Shown here: positions 1 to 8,380 of the stretch, piece by piece
How positions within the stretch are numbered: position 1 is the stretch's first letter
Layout of the letters: the number at the start of each line of letters is the position of its first letter
DNA from: JBMNFI01 sp050949225
Lineage (GTDB): Bacteria; Bacillota; Dehalobacteriia; UBA4068
Assembly: GCA_050949225.1 (NCBI GenBank)
Contig: JBMNFI010000001.1
Span: 186,001-250,000, forward strand
Reading direction: 5' to 3'
DNA: 64,000 nucleotides
Program-made: the position numbers and the translations under genes
Notes under the pieces: generated by a model
What the model saw: only the letters and a program-made list of their open reading frames with translations
The model's database searches: none
What the model was told of the DNA's origin: nothing

Positions 1-153
1 AGAAAACTTCAAAACCTGCAGCATATATACTGACAAGGCTCCATGGCTTGCTTTTATAATAAATATATGTTATATTTAATTCAGAACATCCAAGTTTTAA
101 GGAATTTAACTATTACCTAACAGCGAGGATTTATATTAAACTTTTTCTTACGT

Positions 154-304
154 TTTTGGGCTATTCCAAAAGGCGAGATATGGTTGATATATACACGGAC
201 TTTGCTCTGTGATTGGTAGTGATGCAATCATGTTCCTCTGCTAGGTGGGTAGAGGAATTTTTAATATCCGGATTAGATATAAAAATTATCTCTTCTCAAG
301 AGAT
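154..304 (+). promoter_or_regulatory. Structured leader upstream of the TM1266 gene and hydE
   Basis: The first 328 bases hold no convincing gene. Five short hairpins follow one another: 154-171 (TTTTGG/CCAAAA), 194-211 (CACGGA/TCTGTG), 211-229 (GATTG/CAATC), 233-257 (TTCCTCT/AGAGGAA) and 288-304 (ATCTCTT/AAGAGAT). The fourth is followed at once by five T residues, like an intrinsic terminator, 66 bases before the ATG at 329. The fifth sits just before the ribosome binding site AGGAGG at 317-322. This would suit transcription attenuation of the hydrogenase-maturation genes, but I match it to no known riboswitch. Bases 1-153 show nothing I can assign. Confidence 0.4.
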
Positions 305-328
305 TAATGAAGATTATAGGAGGTTATA

Positions 329-574
329 ATGGAAACCAGATTAGCAATTATTAGTATTATCGTGGAAAATCGCATTAATGCAGAGTCGATTAATGTGTTG
401 CTACATAAGTATGAACAATATATTGTTGGACGTATGGGCATGCCTTATGAAAAAAAGGATTTGGCCATTATTTGTATCTTAATTGATGCACCGGAGGATA
501 TTATCAGTGGCGTCTCCGGGAAATTGGGCATGCTGCAGGGTGTTAGTGTTAAAACAACTTATTCAAAAAAATAA
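329..574 (+). CDS. TM1266-type iron-only hydrogenase system regulator
   Basis: This 81-residue protein has the layout of the TM1266 family (putative regulator of the iron-only hydrogenase system): an N-terminal strand with IVENR, the central motif GRMGMPY near residues 35-41, and the C-terminal GKLGMLQGVSVK. The fold is a small ACT/NikR-C-like domain; the biochemical role of the family is not established. A strong AGGAGG precedes the ATG by 6 bases. It lies 14 bases before hydE, which fits the usual pairing with [FeFe]-hydrogenase maturation genes. A second, more divergent member lies at 63439-63693. Confidence 0.88.
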   Translation: METRLAIISIIVENRINAESINVLLHKYEQYIVGRMGMPYEKKDLAIICILIDAPEDIISGVSGKLGMLQGVSVKTTYSKK

Positions 575-588
575 ATGAGGTGAGCGGC

Positions 589-1653
589 ATGAAAAACAAA
601 GCTTTACTGGATAAATTGCTGAAGCAAAAAACCTTAAAGCCAACGGAAATGTTAAGTCTTTTGACTGATTATGATCCGGAGGATCGTCTATATGCTGCCA
701 GCTTAGCGCGGAAAGTAACTCGTCAGAATTTTACCAATCTCATTTATACGCGAGGCTTAATCGAGATGACTAACTATTGTAAAAACGACTGTCTTTATTG
801 TGGTATTCGCGTGAGTAATAAAAAGATCAGCCGCTATCGTTTAACTAAGGATGATATTATGTCTTGTTGCGCTAAAGGTTATGAATTGGGTTTTCGTACT
901 TTTGTTTTACAAGGTGGAGAAGATCCTTATTATTCTGATGAGCTTTTAACTGATATTGTGAAAACAATCAGACAAAAATATCAAAATTGTGCAATTACTT
1001 TGTCTTTAGGGGAAAGATCTGCTGAAAGTTATCAAAAATTGTTTTCCGCCGGGGCTAACCGTTATTTGTTACGCCATGAAACGGCCAATAAGCAGCATTA
1101 TCATCAATTACATGATGGTAAGTTATCATTTGACAAGCGTAGAGAATGCCTGCAAACACTGCGGGAGATTGGTTTTCAAACCGGTTGTGGTTTGATGATC
1201 GGTTCACCATATCAGAGTAAAGAAGACTTGGTGGAGGATCTCTTTTTCATGGAAGCCTTTCGGCCGCACATGATCGGGGTCGGTCCTTTTATCCCTCATC
1301 ATGATACACCGTTTAAGGACTTTCCGGCCGGCAGTGCTGAAGAAACCACTTATTTTATCAGCATTCTGCGCATGATGCATCCATATGCTTTAATCCCCGC
1401 TACGACGGCACTGGGAACGATTAAAGAGGATGGCAGAGAAACGGGTATTTTATCCGGCTGTAATATAGTGATGCCGAATCTTTCGCCACTGAATGTGCGC
1501 GAAAAATACATGCTTTATGATAACAAAATCAGCTCTGGTGCGGAAGCGGCCGAAAGTTTATCTCTCTTGTCCGAGCGGATGCAAAAAATTGGCTATAAAC
1601 TTGCTGTGGACAGGGGAGATTATACAGGCAAAACTATCGTAAATAGCGCTTAA
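589..1653 (+). CDS. hydE: [FeFe]-hydrogenase maturation radical SAM protein HydE
   Basis: HydE is a radical S-adenosylmethionine enzyme needed, with HydF and HydG, to build the diiron subcluster of [FeFe]-hydrogenase. The CX3CX2C cluster motif CKNDCLYC is at residues 64-71, followed by GIRVSNKK and the glycine-rich FVLQGGEDP. The 354-residue length is usual for HydE. I place the start at ATG 589, 5-8 bases after GAGGTGAG, rather than at the in-frame GTG at 580, which overlaps that site. It is probably co-transcribed with the TM1266 gene. HydF and HydG are not in the window. BioB-like radical SAM enzymes are the alternative, but the TM1266 neighbour favours HydE. Confidence 0.92.
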   Translation: MKNKALLDKLLKQKTLKPTEMLSLLTDYDPEDRLYAASLARKVTRQNFTNLIYTRGLIEMTNYCKNDCLYCGIRVSNKKISRYRLTKDDIMSCCAKGYELGFRTFVLQGGEDPYYSDELLTDIVKTIRQKYQNCAITLSLGERSAESYQKLFSAGANRYLLRHETANKQHYHQLHDGKLSFDKRRECLQTLREIGFQTGCGLMIGSPYQSKEDLVEDLFFMEAFRPHMIGVGPFIPHHDTPFKDFPAGSAEETTYFISILRMMHPYALIPATTALGTIKEDGRETGILSGCNIVMPNLSPLNVREKYMLYDNKISSGAEAAESLSLLSERMQKIGYKLAVDRGDYTGKTIVNSA

Positions 1654-1755
1654 AGAATATTTTATGAGCAAAAAATAGGGGATTAACGTACTATTTATGA
1701 TAATTTTCAAATAACTTAAAAGATGCGAAAAATTGCCATTGAAAGATTTTGCTAC

Positions 1756-1784
1756 TTGATATAAAATAGAAGTGCTAGTATAAT
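1756..1784 (+). promoter_or_regulatory. Sigma-A promoter of the activase operon
   Basis: TTGATA at 1756-1761 and TATAAT at 1779-1784 are separated by exactly 17 bases. Transcription would start near 1791, giving a leader of about 127 bases before the ATG at 1918. The leader contains a small hairpin (CCTA/TAGG near 1802-1817) and a perfect 10-base tandem repeat at 1821-1840. Confidence 0.75.
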
Positions 1785-1820
1785 ACAAAAAGCGACAAAT
1801 TCCTAGAATTGTTTAGGACT

Positions 1821-1840
1821 TTGTGGTATGTTGTGGTATG
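1821..1840 (+). repeat. 10-bp perfect tandem duplication in the activase leader
   Basis: TTGTGGTATG occurs twice in direct succession within the untranslated leader. Similar short tandem duplications occur elsewhere in the window, often at gene ends. Confidence 0.85.
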
Positions 1841-1917
1841 TATAGTATGTATACAAGCATATATTAAATTATGAAGTTTGAGTGATATTAAAAGCATAAA
1901 GGGGAATCCTTAATTAG

Positions 1918-4860
1918 ATGTCTATCAAAATTGGTCTGGACGTTGGTTCGACTACATTGAAATGTGTTGTTCTGAATGATCATGATGAAATAATCTACAA
2001 AAGATATGAACGACATTTTTCGCAAATCGCTGAAAAATCCGCGGCAATGCTGGCGGAGGTTCATGCTGTGTTTCCGGATGAAAAAGAGGTGGGTTTATGC
2101 GTTTCCGGTTCAGCCGGCATGGGTTTTGCCGAACAAATCGGTATTCCTTTTACTCAAGAGGTTTATGCTACCAGAGTTGCGGTCAAGAAGCTTTTACCGG
2201 AAACTGATGTAGTGATTGAGCTTGGTGGGGAAGATGCGAAAATTCTGTTTATTTCCGGTACTATGGAAGTCCGCATGAATGGTTCTTGTGCAGGCGGTAC
2301 CGGTTCTTTCATCGATCAAATGTCACAGCTGCTTCATATCACCCCAGGTGAGATGAATGAACTGGCTAAAGAATATAATAAAATATACAGCATAGCTTCA
2401 CGCTGTGGTGTTTTTGCTAAAACAGATATTCAGCCACTTTTAAACCAAGGTGCGAAAAAATCGGATCTGGCGGCCAGCATTTGTGCGGCAGTGGTTAATC
2501 AGACTATCACGGGTTTGGCACAGGGAAGGGATATTAAAGGTAATGTGGTTTATTTAGGGGGGCCTTTAACTTTTCTTTCTGAGTTTCGTGCTGCCTTTGA
2601 CCGTACTTTGGGCATTAAAGGAATTTGTCCGGAGAATTCACTTTATTTTGTAGCTTTGGGGACAGCTCTTTTGGAAAAAGATGATCAGCTGATTAATATC
2701 GAGGAAATAATTGATAAAATTAAAAATTATTCGGCAGATAATCTCTATAAGAGCTGTAAACCACTTTTTAACAATATGCAGGAATACGAAGAATTTACAA
2801 AACGTCATCAAAAAAGTGGTGGGAATACTGAATTTCATCCTTTGTTATCTGGTAACAAAGCCTATATCGGCATTGATTCCGGTTCTACCACGGTGAAATG
2901 TTTGGTGATCAATGAAGCAGAACAATTGGTTTATGCTAAATATTTAACTAATAATGGCAATCCCGTTTACCAGGTAAAAGAATTTTTGGAAGAGGTTTAT
3001 GAAAAATTTCCTGATATTCAGGTGTTAGGTGCCGCTTCTACAGGTTATGGTGAAGACATTATTAAAAATGCTTTTCATGCTGATTTTGGCATTGTGGAAA
3101 CCATTGCACATTTTACAGCAGCTAAAAAATACGATCCGGAAGTAGATTTCATCATTGATATCGGCGGACAAGACATCAAATGTTTTAAAATTGTCAACGG
3201 TATTATTGATAATATCTTTTTGAATGAAGCTTGCTCATCCGGTTGCGGTTCTTTTTTACAAAGTTTTGCGGGGGCTTTGGGTTACTCGATTGAGGATTTT
3301 GCTAAAAAAGGCATTCTTGCCGATAACCCCGTTGATTTGGGCTCCCGTTGTACTGTTTTCATGAATTCTTCAGTTAAGCAGGCTCAAAAAGACGGTGCCA
3401 GCATCGAAAATATTTCAGCCGGTCTTTCTATCAGTGTCGTTAAAAATGCGCTGTATAAAGTTATTCGCGTTAGCAGTGCTCATAAATTAGGGAAACATAT
3501 CACCGTACAAGGTGGAACCTTTTTAAATGATGCAGTTTTAAGAGCCTTTGAAATGGAAATTGACAGCCAGGTCACAAGGCCGGCAATTGCCGGACTAATG
3601 GGGGCTTATGGTGCTGCTTTATATGCTAAAGCCAACAGCAAGGGATCTAGCACATTGTTAAATAGTAACCAGCTGAAAAACTTTACGCATGAAGTGAAGG
3701 CAGTTACCTGCAATCGCTGCCCCAATCAATGCCGTCTGACTGTCAATACTTTTGATAATGGACGTGCTTTTATCGGCGGTAATCGCTGTGATATTCCTTT
3801 AGCCAAGCAAAGCAAGCAAGAAAAGTATAATCTTTATGAGTATAAGCAGGCTTTATTAAATAGCTATCAATCATTTAAAGGTGAAAGAGAGACGATTGGT
3901 TTGCCGTTGGGTCTGAATATGTTTGAACTATTACCATTATGGTATACTTTTTTCAAGGAGTTAGGCTTTGGTGTGCAAATCACTTCTAAATCCAGTGCAA
4001 AAACGTATCTTAGGGGACAGCATACCATACCGTCAGATACCATTTGTTATCCGGCAAAGCTAATGCATGGTCTGATAGAGGAATTAGTGGAGATGGATAT
4101 TGATGCCATCTTCTATCCCTGCATGACGTATAATATTGATGAAGGTAAAGGTACAAATAATTATAATTGTCCGGTAGTGGCTTATTATCCGGAGGTTATT
4201 GAGGCCAATGTGCCCAGTGTCAAAAAAACAAAGTTCATTAAAGATTATATTGGTATCCATCGTCGCAAGGATTTTACGAAAAGAATTCATAAAATCATGG
4301 AGCGTGAATTTGGTAAATTTAGATTTTCTGATATAAAAAAGGCCGTTCAAAAAGGTTTTATTGAATATGAAAATTATATGACCCGCATTAAAGATATGGG
4401 AAAAAAATATTTAAAAATTGCCTTAGAGCAGGCCAGACAAGTTATTGTTTTGGTAGGACGTCCTTATCATTTAGATGGTGAGATCAATCATGGCATTGAT
4501 AAGTTAATTTGTGATTGCGGTGCTGTTTTGATCACTGAGGATTCTGTTTATGATGAAATCGATAAATTTTCTGTAGGTGTTTTAGATCAATGGACCTATC
4601 ATTCACGTTTGTACGCTGCTGCCAAATATATTGCCAACAGCGGCGAAAAAAACATGAACCTGGTTCAATTGGTTTCTTTTGGGTGCGGTGTTGATGCTAT
4701 TACGACTGATGAAGTAAGGCAAATTTTAGAGGACAAGGATAGAATTTATACACAAATTAAAATTGATGAAATTACTAACTTAGGGGCAGTGAAAATTAGA
4801 TTACGCAGCTTATTTGATACCCTAAAACAGCAGAGAAAAGACGGTAATCAGGAGGTTTAA
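1918..4860 (+). CDS. Double-domain 2-hydroxyacyl-CoA dehydratase activase-related protein (BcrAD/BadFG type)
   Basis: This 980-residue protein carries two ASKHA ATPase domains of the BcrAD/BadFG (HgdC-like) family. The first starts with IGLDVGSTTLK and has NGSCAGGTGSF near residue 121; the second starts with IGIDSGSTTVK near 316 and has NEACSSGCGSF near 436. Each has the conserved Cys-Gly segment expected to hold the 4Fe-4S cluster between subunits. A CNRCPNQC cluster near residue 598 begins the C-terminal DUF2229-like region. In the family, such activases use ATP to drive low-potential electron transfer to a dehydratase or reductase partner. Substrate unknown. It ends 2 bases before the next gene; in many Clostridia the two parts form one protein of about 1400 residues, close to the combined 1398 here. 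Confidence 0.85.
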   Translation: MSIKIGLDVGSTTLKCVVLNDHDEIIYKRYERHFSQIAEKSAAMLAEVHAVFPDEKEVGLCVSGSAGMGFAEQIGIPFTQEVYATRVAVKKLLPETDVVIELGGEDAKILFISGTMEVRMNGSCAGGTGSFIDQMSQLLHITPGEMNELAKEYNKIYSIASRCGVFAKTDIQPLLNQGAKKSDLAASICAAVVNQTITGLAQGRDIKGNVVYLGGPLTFLSEFRAAFDRTLGIKGICPENSLYFVALGTALLEKDDQLINIEEIIDKIKNYSADNLYKSCKPLFNNMQEYEEFTKRHQKSGGNTEFHPLLSGNKAYIGIDSGSTTVKCLVINEAEQLVYAKYLTNNGNPVYQVKEFLEEVYEKFPDIQVLGAASTGYGEDIIKNAFHADFGIVETIAHFTAAKKYDPEVDFIIDIGGQDIKCFKIVNGIIDNIFLNEACSSGCGSFLQSFAGALGYSIEDFAKKGILADNPVDLGSRCTVFMNSSVKQAQKDGASIENISAGLSISVVKNALYKVIRVSSAHKLGKHITVQGGTFLNDAVLRAFEMEIDSQVTRPAIAGLMGAYGAALYAKANSKGSSTLLNSNQLKNFTHEVKAVTCNRCPNQCRLTVNTFDNGRAFIGGNRCDIPLAKQSKQEKYNLYEYKQALLNSYQSFKGERETIGLPLGLNMFELLPLWYTFFKELGFGVQITSKSSAKTYLRGQHTIPSDTICYPAKLMHGLIEELVEMDIDAIFYPCMTYNIDEGKGTNNYNCPVVAYYPEVIEANVPSVKKTKFIKDYIGIHRRKDFTKRIHKIMEREFGKFRFSDIKKAVQKGFIEYENYMTRIKDMGKKYLKIALEQARQVIVLVGRPYHLDGEINHGIDKLICDCGAVLITEDSVYDEIDKFSVGVLDQWTYHSRLYAAAKYIANSGEKNMNLVQLVSFGCGVDAITTDEVRQILEDKDRIYTQIKIDEITNLGAVKIRLRSLFDTLKQQRKDGNQEV

Positions 4861-4862
4861 AA

Positions 4863-6119
4863 ATGACTGCGACAATTCCCAGGATTGAATTTACTAAAGA
4901 AATGCGCGAGACTTATACCATTCTCGCTCCCAATATGGTGGACATTCATTTTCGAATACTTGTTAGTGTTTTTAAAAGCTTTGGCTATAATCTGGAGCTT
5001 TTATCTAATACCAGTGATGCAATGATTGACGAAGGTTTACAATTTGTACATAATGATACCTGTTATCCGGCATTAGTAACCATAGGTCAGATGCTTGATG
5101 CTTTAAAAAGCGGTAAATATGATGTCAATAAAACAGCTCTTTTGATGACGCAGACCGGTGGTGGTTGCCGGGCATCTAATTACATTCATCTACTGCGAAA
5201 GGCTTTAGTTAATGCAGGTTATCCGAATGTACCGGTGATCTCTTTAGGTTTGGTGCCGGGCATGGAAAAAAACAGCGGTTTTAAGATTACTGCGGGATTT
5301 TTGCGCCGCGCTTTGGCAACTTTGGCTTATGGTGATATCCTGATGCTGTTAAATAATCAGGTTAAACCTTATGAGATAAATAAGGGAGAAAGTGCCGAAT
5401 TGGTACAAAAATGGGTAGAGTTTCTCTCGAAAAAATTTGCCAATAAAGAGGCTTATACTCAGAAAGAAATGAAACATTATTTCAAAGAAATAGTAGAGGA
5501 TTTTGCTGCTATTGAAATTAAACGTACCCCTAAGGTAAAAGTCGGTATTGTGGGTGAAATTTTTGTTAAATATTCTCCGTATGCCAATAATAATCTGGAG
5601 GATTTTTTGGCTAAACAGGATTGTGAGGTTATGGTCCCCGGACTTTTAAGTTTTATGTTTTATTGTGTGGATAATATGATTCAGGATATTAATCTTTACG
5701 GTGGCAGTAAGATTAAAAGAAATATGATTATTATGTTGACAAATTATTTGACCAAATATGAGACATTTTTAATCGAGGCTGTTAACAAATATTCTGATTT
5801 TATTGCACCATCAACCTTTGCTCATTTAAAAGAGTTAGCAGAACCGCTGATTGGTGTGGGCTGTAAAATGGGTGAAGGATGGATGTTGACTGCAGAGATG
5901 CTGGAGCTTAATGAACATGGTTACGGTAATATAGTTTGTGCGCAACCTTTTGGTTGTTTACCTAATCATATTGTGGGTAAAGGCATGGTCAGAAAGCTGA
6001 TTAACCTGCATCCGGAAATGAACATTGTTTCGTTAGATTATGATCCGGGGATGACCAAGGTTAACCAGGAAAACCGCATCAAATTAATGCTGGCAATTGC
6101 CAAAGAAAAAATGCAGTAG
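4863..6119 (+). CDS. 2-hydroxyacyl-CoA dehydratase-like (HgdB/DUF2229-type) protein
   Basis: This 418-residue protein resembles the part that follows the activase domains in large 2-hydroxyacyl-CoA dehydratase-related proteins. Visible features are NDTCYPALVTIGQ near residue 60, TQTGGGCRASNY near 96-107 and AQPFGCLPNHIVGKG near 360. The conserved cysteines are suited to iron-sulfur ligation. It has its own Shine-Dalgarno (AGGAGG at 4851-4856) and ATG, and there is no frameshift between it and the upstream gene, so the split looks genuine. It should act with the activase in an ATP-dependent reductive or dehydrating step on a CoA thioester or related compound. The substrate cannot be told. Confidence 0.8.
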   Translation: MTATIPRIEFTKEMRETYTILAPNMVDIHFRILVSVFKSFGYNLELLSNTSDAMIDEGLQFVHNDTCYPALVTIGQMLDALKSGKYDVNKTALLMTQTGGGCRASNYIHLLRKALVNAGYPNVPVISLGLVPGMEKNSGFKITAGFLRRALATLAYGDILMLLNNQVKPYEINKGESAELVQKWVEFLSKKFANKEAYTQKEMKHYFKEIVEDFAAIEIKRTPKVKVGIVGEIFVKYSPYANNNLEDFLAKQDCEVMVPGLLSFMFYCVDNMIQDINLYGGSKIKRNMIIMLTNYLTKYETFLIEAVNKYSDFIAPSTFAHLKELAEPLIGVGCKMGEGWMLTAEMLELNEHGYGNIVCAQPFGCLPNHIVGKGMVRKLINLHPEMNIVSLDYDPGMTKVNQENRIKLMLAIAKEKMQ

Positions 6120-6140
6120 AGTAGGCGGCGGGAGGATTTC

Positions 6141-7013
6141 ATGAAAAGATTTTTAGTTTTAGTGGTTATTTGTGTTTTAGCTTGTACTTTGATGGCTTGT
6201 TCTAATGGTTCAGGGGATACTAATCCTCAAGAAGAAAGCACTGTCACGGATATTGATAAAATAAAGGTTGATACCAGTGATATGGTCAAAGAAGAAGTTA
6301 CGGTGCTGGGACATATTTACTTTGACATGTATCCGCAGCGAGCGGCATTTTTTGGTGCCGAAGAAAGTGAAATCGCGACACTTGCCAATAAGATGGCGCA
6401 ATACATTGATGAGCAAAGTAAAGATGTCAAAAATGAAACGATTATTGGATACCTTAATGACTTCAAAAATTTCTATAAAGCTATTGAAGCATATGCCTCT
6501 GATATGGAGAATACGGATAAAGAGCAGGCAGCGCAAGTATCAGCAACTAAAGCGGCAGAAAATCTACCGCAGGTGCGAGGTATCTGTAACAATTTTGAAG
6601 TACCATGGGTATATTTTTGGCAAGAACAATTTACCCAAGATGGCGTTTATTTTGCCTTCAATAAAAAAGACACTGAAAAAATAACCGATGAAAATGGTTC
6701 TGATTCCGGTTTGGTGGCTCTGTCAATTGATGTTTCCGGTAAATGTATTTCTTCTACCGGTCCTTATGGTGAATATCTGATCAATTTTGATTTACATGAT
6801 GCAATGTCTGATAAAATTTACAAACTGGAACAGCAGTATATTCAGCCTAAAACAATCTTAGAGACCAATATTCAAATACAACAAAAGGCCCGCGCTATTT
6901 TAACTTATCATGTGCCGAAAAATCTTACACATTATATCTTAGTTCAAGATACCTGTCCTTGGTCAAAAAAGGAAAACAGATACATCAGAATGGCCAGCTA
7001 CAGCATGTTTTAA
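6141..7013 (+). CDS. Putative lipoprotein of unknown function
   Basis: I do not recognise this 290-residue protein. It begins with a lipoprotein signal: basic MKRF, a hydrophobic run, and the lipobox LMAC with the acceptor cysteine at residue 20, followed by an S/G/D/N-rich linker. The body is hydrophilic, with a predicted helical stretch around residues 60-150 and few cysteines. It should be exported and anchored to the outer face of the membrane. It starts 21 bases after the dehydratase-like gene and probably shares its transcript. The stop codon lies inside a 16-bp tandem duplication. Confidence 0.75.
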   Translation: MKRFLVLVVICVLACTLMACSNGSGDTNPQEESTVTDIDKIKVDTSDMVKEEVTVLGHIYFDMYPQRAAFFGAEESEIATLANKMAQYIDEQSKDVKNETIIGYLNDFKNFYKAIEAYASDMENTDKEQAAQVSATKAAENLPQVRGICNNFEVPWVYFWQEQFTQDGVYFAFNKKDTEKITDENGSDSGLVALSIDVSGKCISSTGPYGEYLINFDLHDAMSDKIYKLEQQYIQPKTILETNIQIQQKARAILTYHVPKNLTHYILVQDTCPWSKKENRYIRMASYSMF

Positions 7014-7031
7014 ATACAGTATGTTTTAAAA
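7000..7031 (+). repeat. 16-bp tandem duplication across the lipoprotein stop codon
   Basis: ACAGCATGTTTTAAAT (7000-7015) is followed directly by ACAGTATGTTTTAAAA (7016-7031), with two differences. The TAA stop at 7011-7013 is within the first copy. Confidence 0.85.
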
Positions 7032-7050
7032 AATATAAAACATATAAGAC

Positions 7051-7084
7051 AAGCCTTAAAATACCGGTCGGTATTTTAAGGCTT
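7051..7084. terminator. Bidirectional terminator between converging genes
   Basis: A perfect 16-bp inverted repeat (AAGCCTTAAAATACCG / CGGTATTTTAAGGCTT) has a 2-base gap. It lies between the lipoprotein gene (+) and the alcohol dehydrogenase gene (-), and A/T runs on both sides suit termination in both directions. Confidence 0.85.
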
Positions 7085-7112
7085 AATTTATTTATGTATT
7101 ATCAATCACAGT

Positions 7113-8282
7113 TTATTTGTAAGATTCCTCTAAAATGGCTATGCAATCATCTTCGCTGAGAGGCAAAGGGTCAAAGTCGAATAATTCACCCACCACGGAA
7201 ATAGCGTTTTTAGCATAGAGAGGTAAATCCTCTTTTTTAATGCCATAATCGGACATTTTCAGTTGGTCAACGCCGCAATCTTGTTTGAGTTTATTCAAGG
7301 CTTGCACGAAATCCAGCGTATCCTGAGCATCTTTTTTACCTAATGCCTGAGCCATTTGCAATAACTTTTCATCACAGGCATGATGGCGGGCAAAATGACT
7401 GTAATAAGCGCTGCTGATCATGATAAGGCCTGCACCATGAGGTAATTTAGGAAAATAAGCGCTTAAAGCGTGCTCTAATGAATGACCGGATGTTGAAGAA
7501 GCTGAGGCATCGACCATACCGGCATAAACATTAGCCAAGGCCAGGTTTTCTCGCAGTTTAATATTTTGCCCATCATGAATAACTAGTGGAAGATTTTTAC
7601 CCAATATTTTAATGGCTTGCAAAGCATAAAGGTTACTGATAGGATTAGCACCCAAACTGATAAAACCTTCTGTACTGCGAAATAAAGCGCCAAAACCTTG
7701 AAAAGCCGTCAATTGCGGGGGAACTGTTAAAGTCAGCTCCGGATCAATAATGGAAAAATAGGGAAAGGTGTCTCTACTGCTGTAGCCAATCTTCTCTTTA
7801 GTTTCTTCCTTTGTAATGACAATCCCGGAACCAACTTCCGAGCCTGTACCGGCAGTCGTTGAAATAACAACAACCGGCAGTGGTCGGTGGGTCAGATTTT
7901 CATCCCTGTCTTTAATTCCTTTCATATGACGCCAAGAATTATCATCATTAGGCGCGATCACAGCGATAGCTTTAGCTGCATCCATGCAGCTGCCGCCGCC
8001 CAGGCCGATAATAAAATCACAGCTTTCCTCTCGAGCCAAAGCCACCCCATCTATGACATTTCTTTTAGTGGGGTTAACTTGTATATGATCAAAAATACGA
8101 TATTTTATATCGGCCATAATTAATTCATGCTCGACACGTGAAAGATGGCCTAGGTTACGTGACAATTCATTGTTTGAGATGACAATCAAGGCCTTCCTGC
8201 CGGGAAAACGCTGATGCCGTAATTCCCTAATTTTTCCGGAACCGAATAAAATTCTGGTAGGAATATAATAATTAAAATCCAT
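7113..8282 (-). CDS. Iron-containing alcohol dehydrogenase
   Basis: This 389-residue enzyme belongs to the group III, metal-dependent alcohol dehydrogenase family, cytoplasmic and NAD(P)H-linked. The NAD-binding GGGSCMDAAKAIA lies near residue 97, TAGTGSEVGSG near 145 and the metal-binding region with DASASSTSGHSLEHA and LPHGAGL in the second half, holding the expected Asp and His ligands. A GGAGGAAAT precedes the ATG. The neighbours are a DUF362-ferredoxin gene (same strand, upstream) and a converging lipoprotein gene. The substrate could be a short aliphatic alcohol, aldehyde or diol; the sequence does not tell. Confidence 0.92.
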   Translation of the reverse strand: MDFNYYIPTRILFGSGKIRELRHQRFPGRKALIVISNNELSRNLGHLSRVEHELIMADIKYRIFDHIQVNPTKRNVIDGVALAREESCDFIIGLGGGSCMDAAKAIAVIAPNDDNSWRHMKGIKDRDENLTHRPLPVVVISTTAGTGSEVGSGIVITKEETKEKIGYSSRDTFPYFSIIDPELTLTVPPQLTAFQGFGALFRSTEGFISLGANPISNLYALQAIKILGKNLPLVIHDGQNIKLRENLALANVYAGMVDASASSTSGHSLEHALSAYFPKLPHGAGLIMISSAYYSHFARHHACDEKLLQMAQALGKKDAQDTLDFVQALNKLKQDCGVDQLKMSDYGIKKEDLPLYAKNAISVVGELFDFDPLPLSEDDCIAILEESYK

Positions 8283-8380
8283 AACTATTTCCTCCTCAGG
8301 ATATTTATAAAAAATTTCAGATATTCTTGTATTATCTCTTATTTTATCATATCTTTTTCTTCAATTATATAGCATTTGCC

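Noticed and set aside
231..262. Possible c-di-GMP or SAM riboswitch fragment (GCTAGGTGGGTAGAGG)
   Set aside because: Only a short similarity to the tetraloop-receptor part; the other conserved segments of either class are absent.
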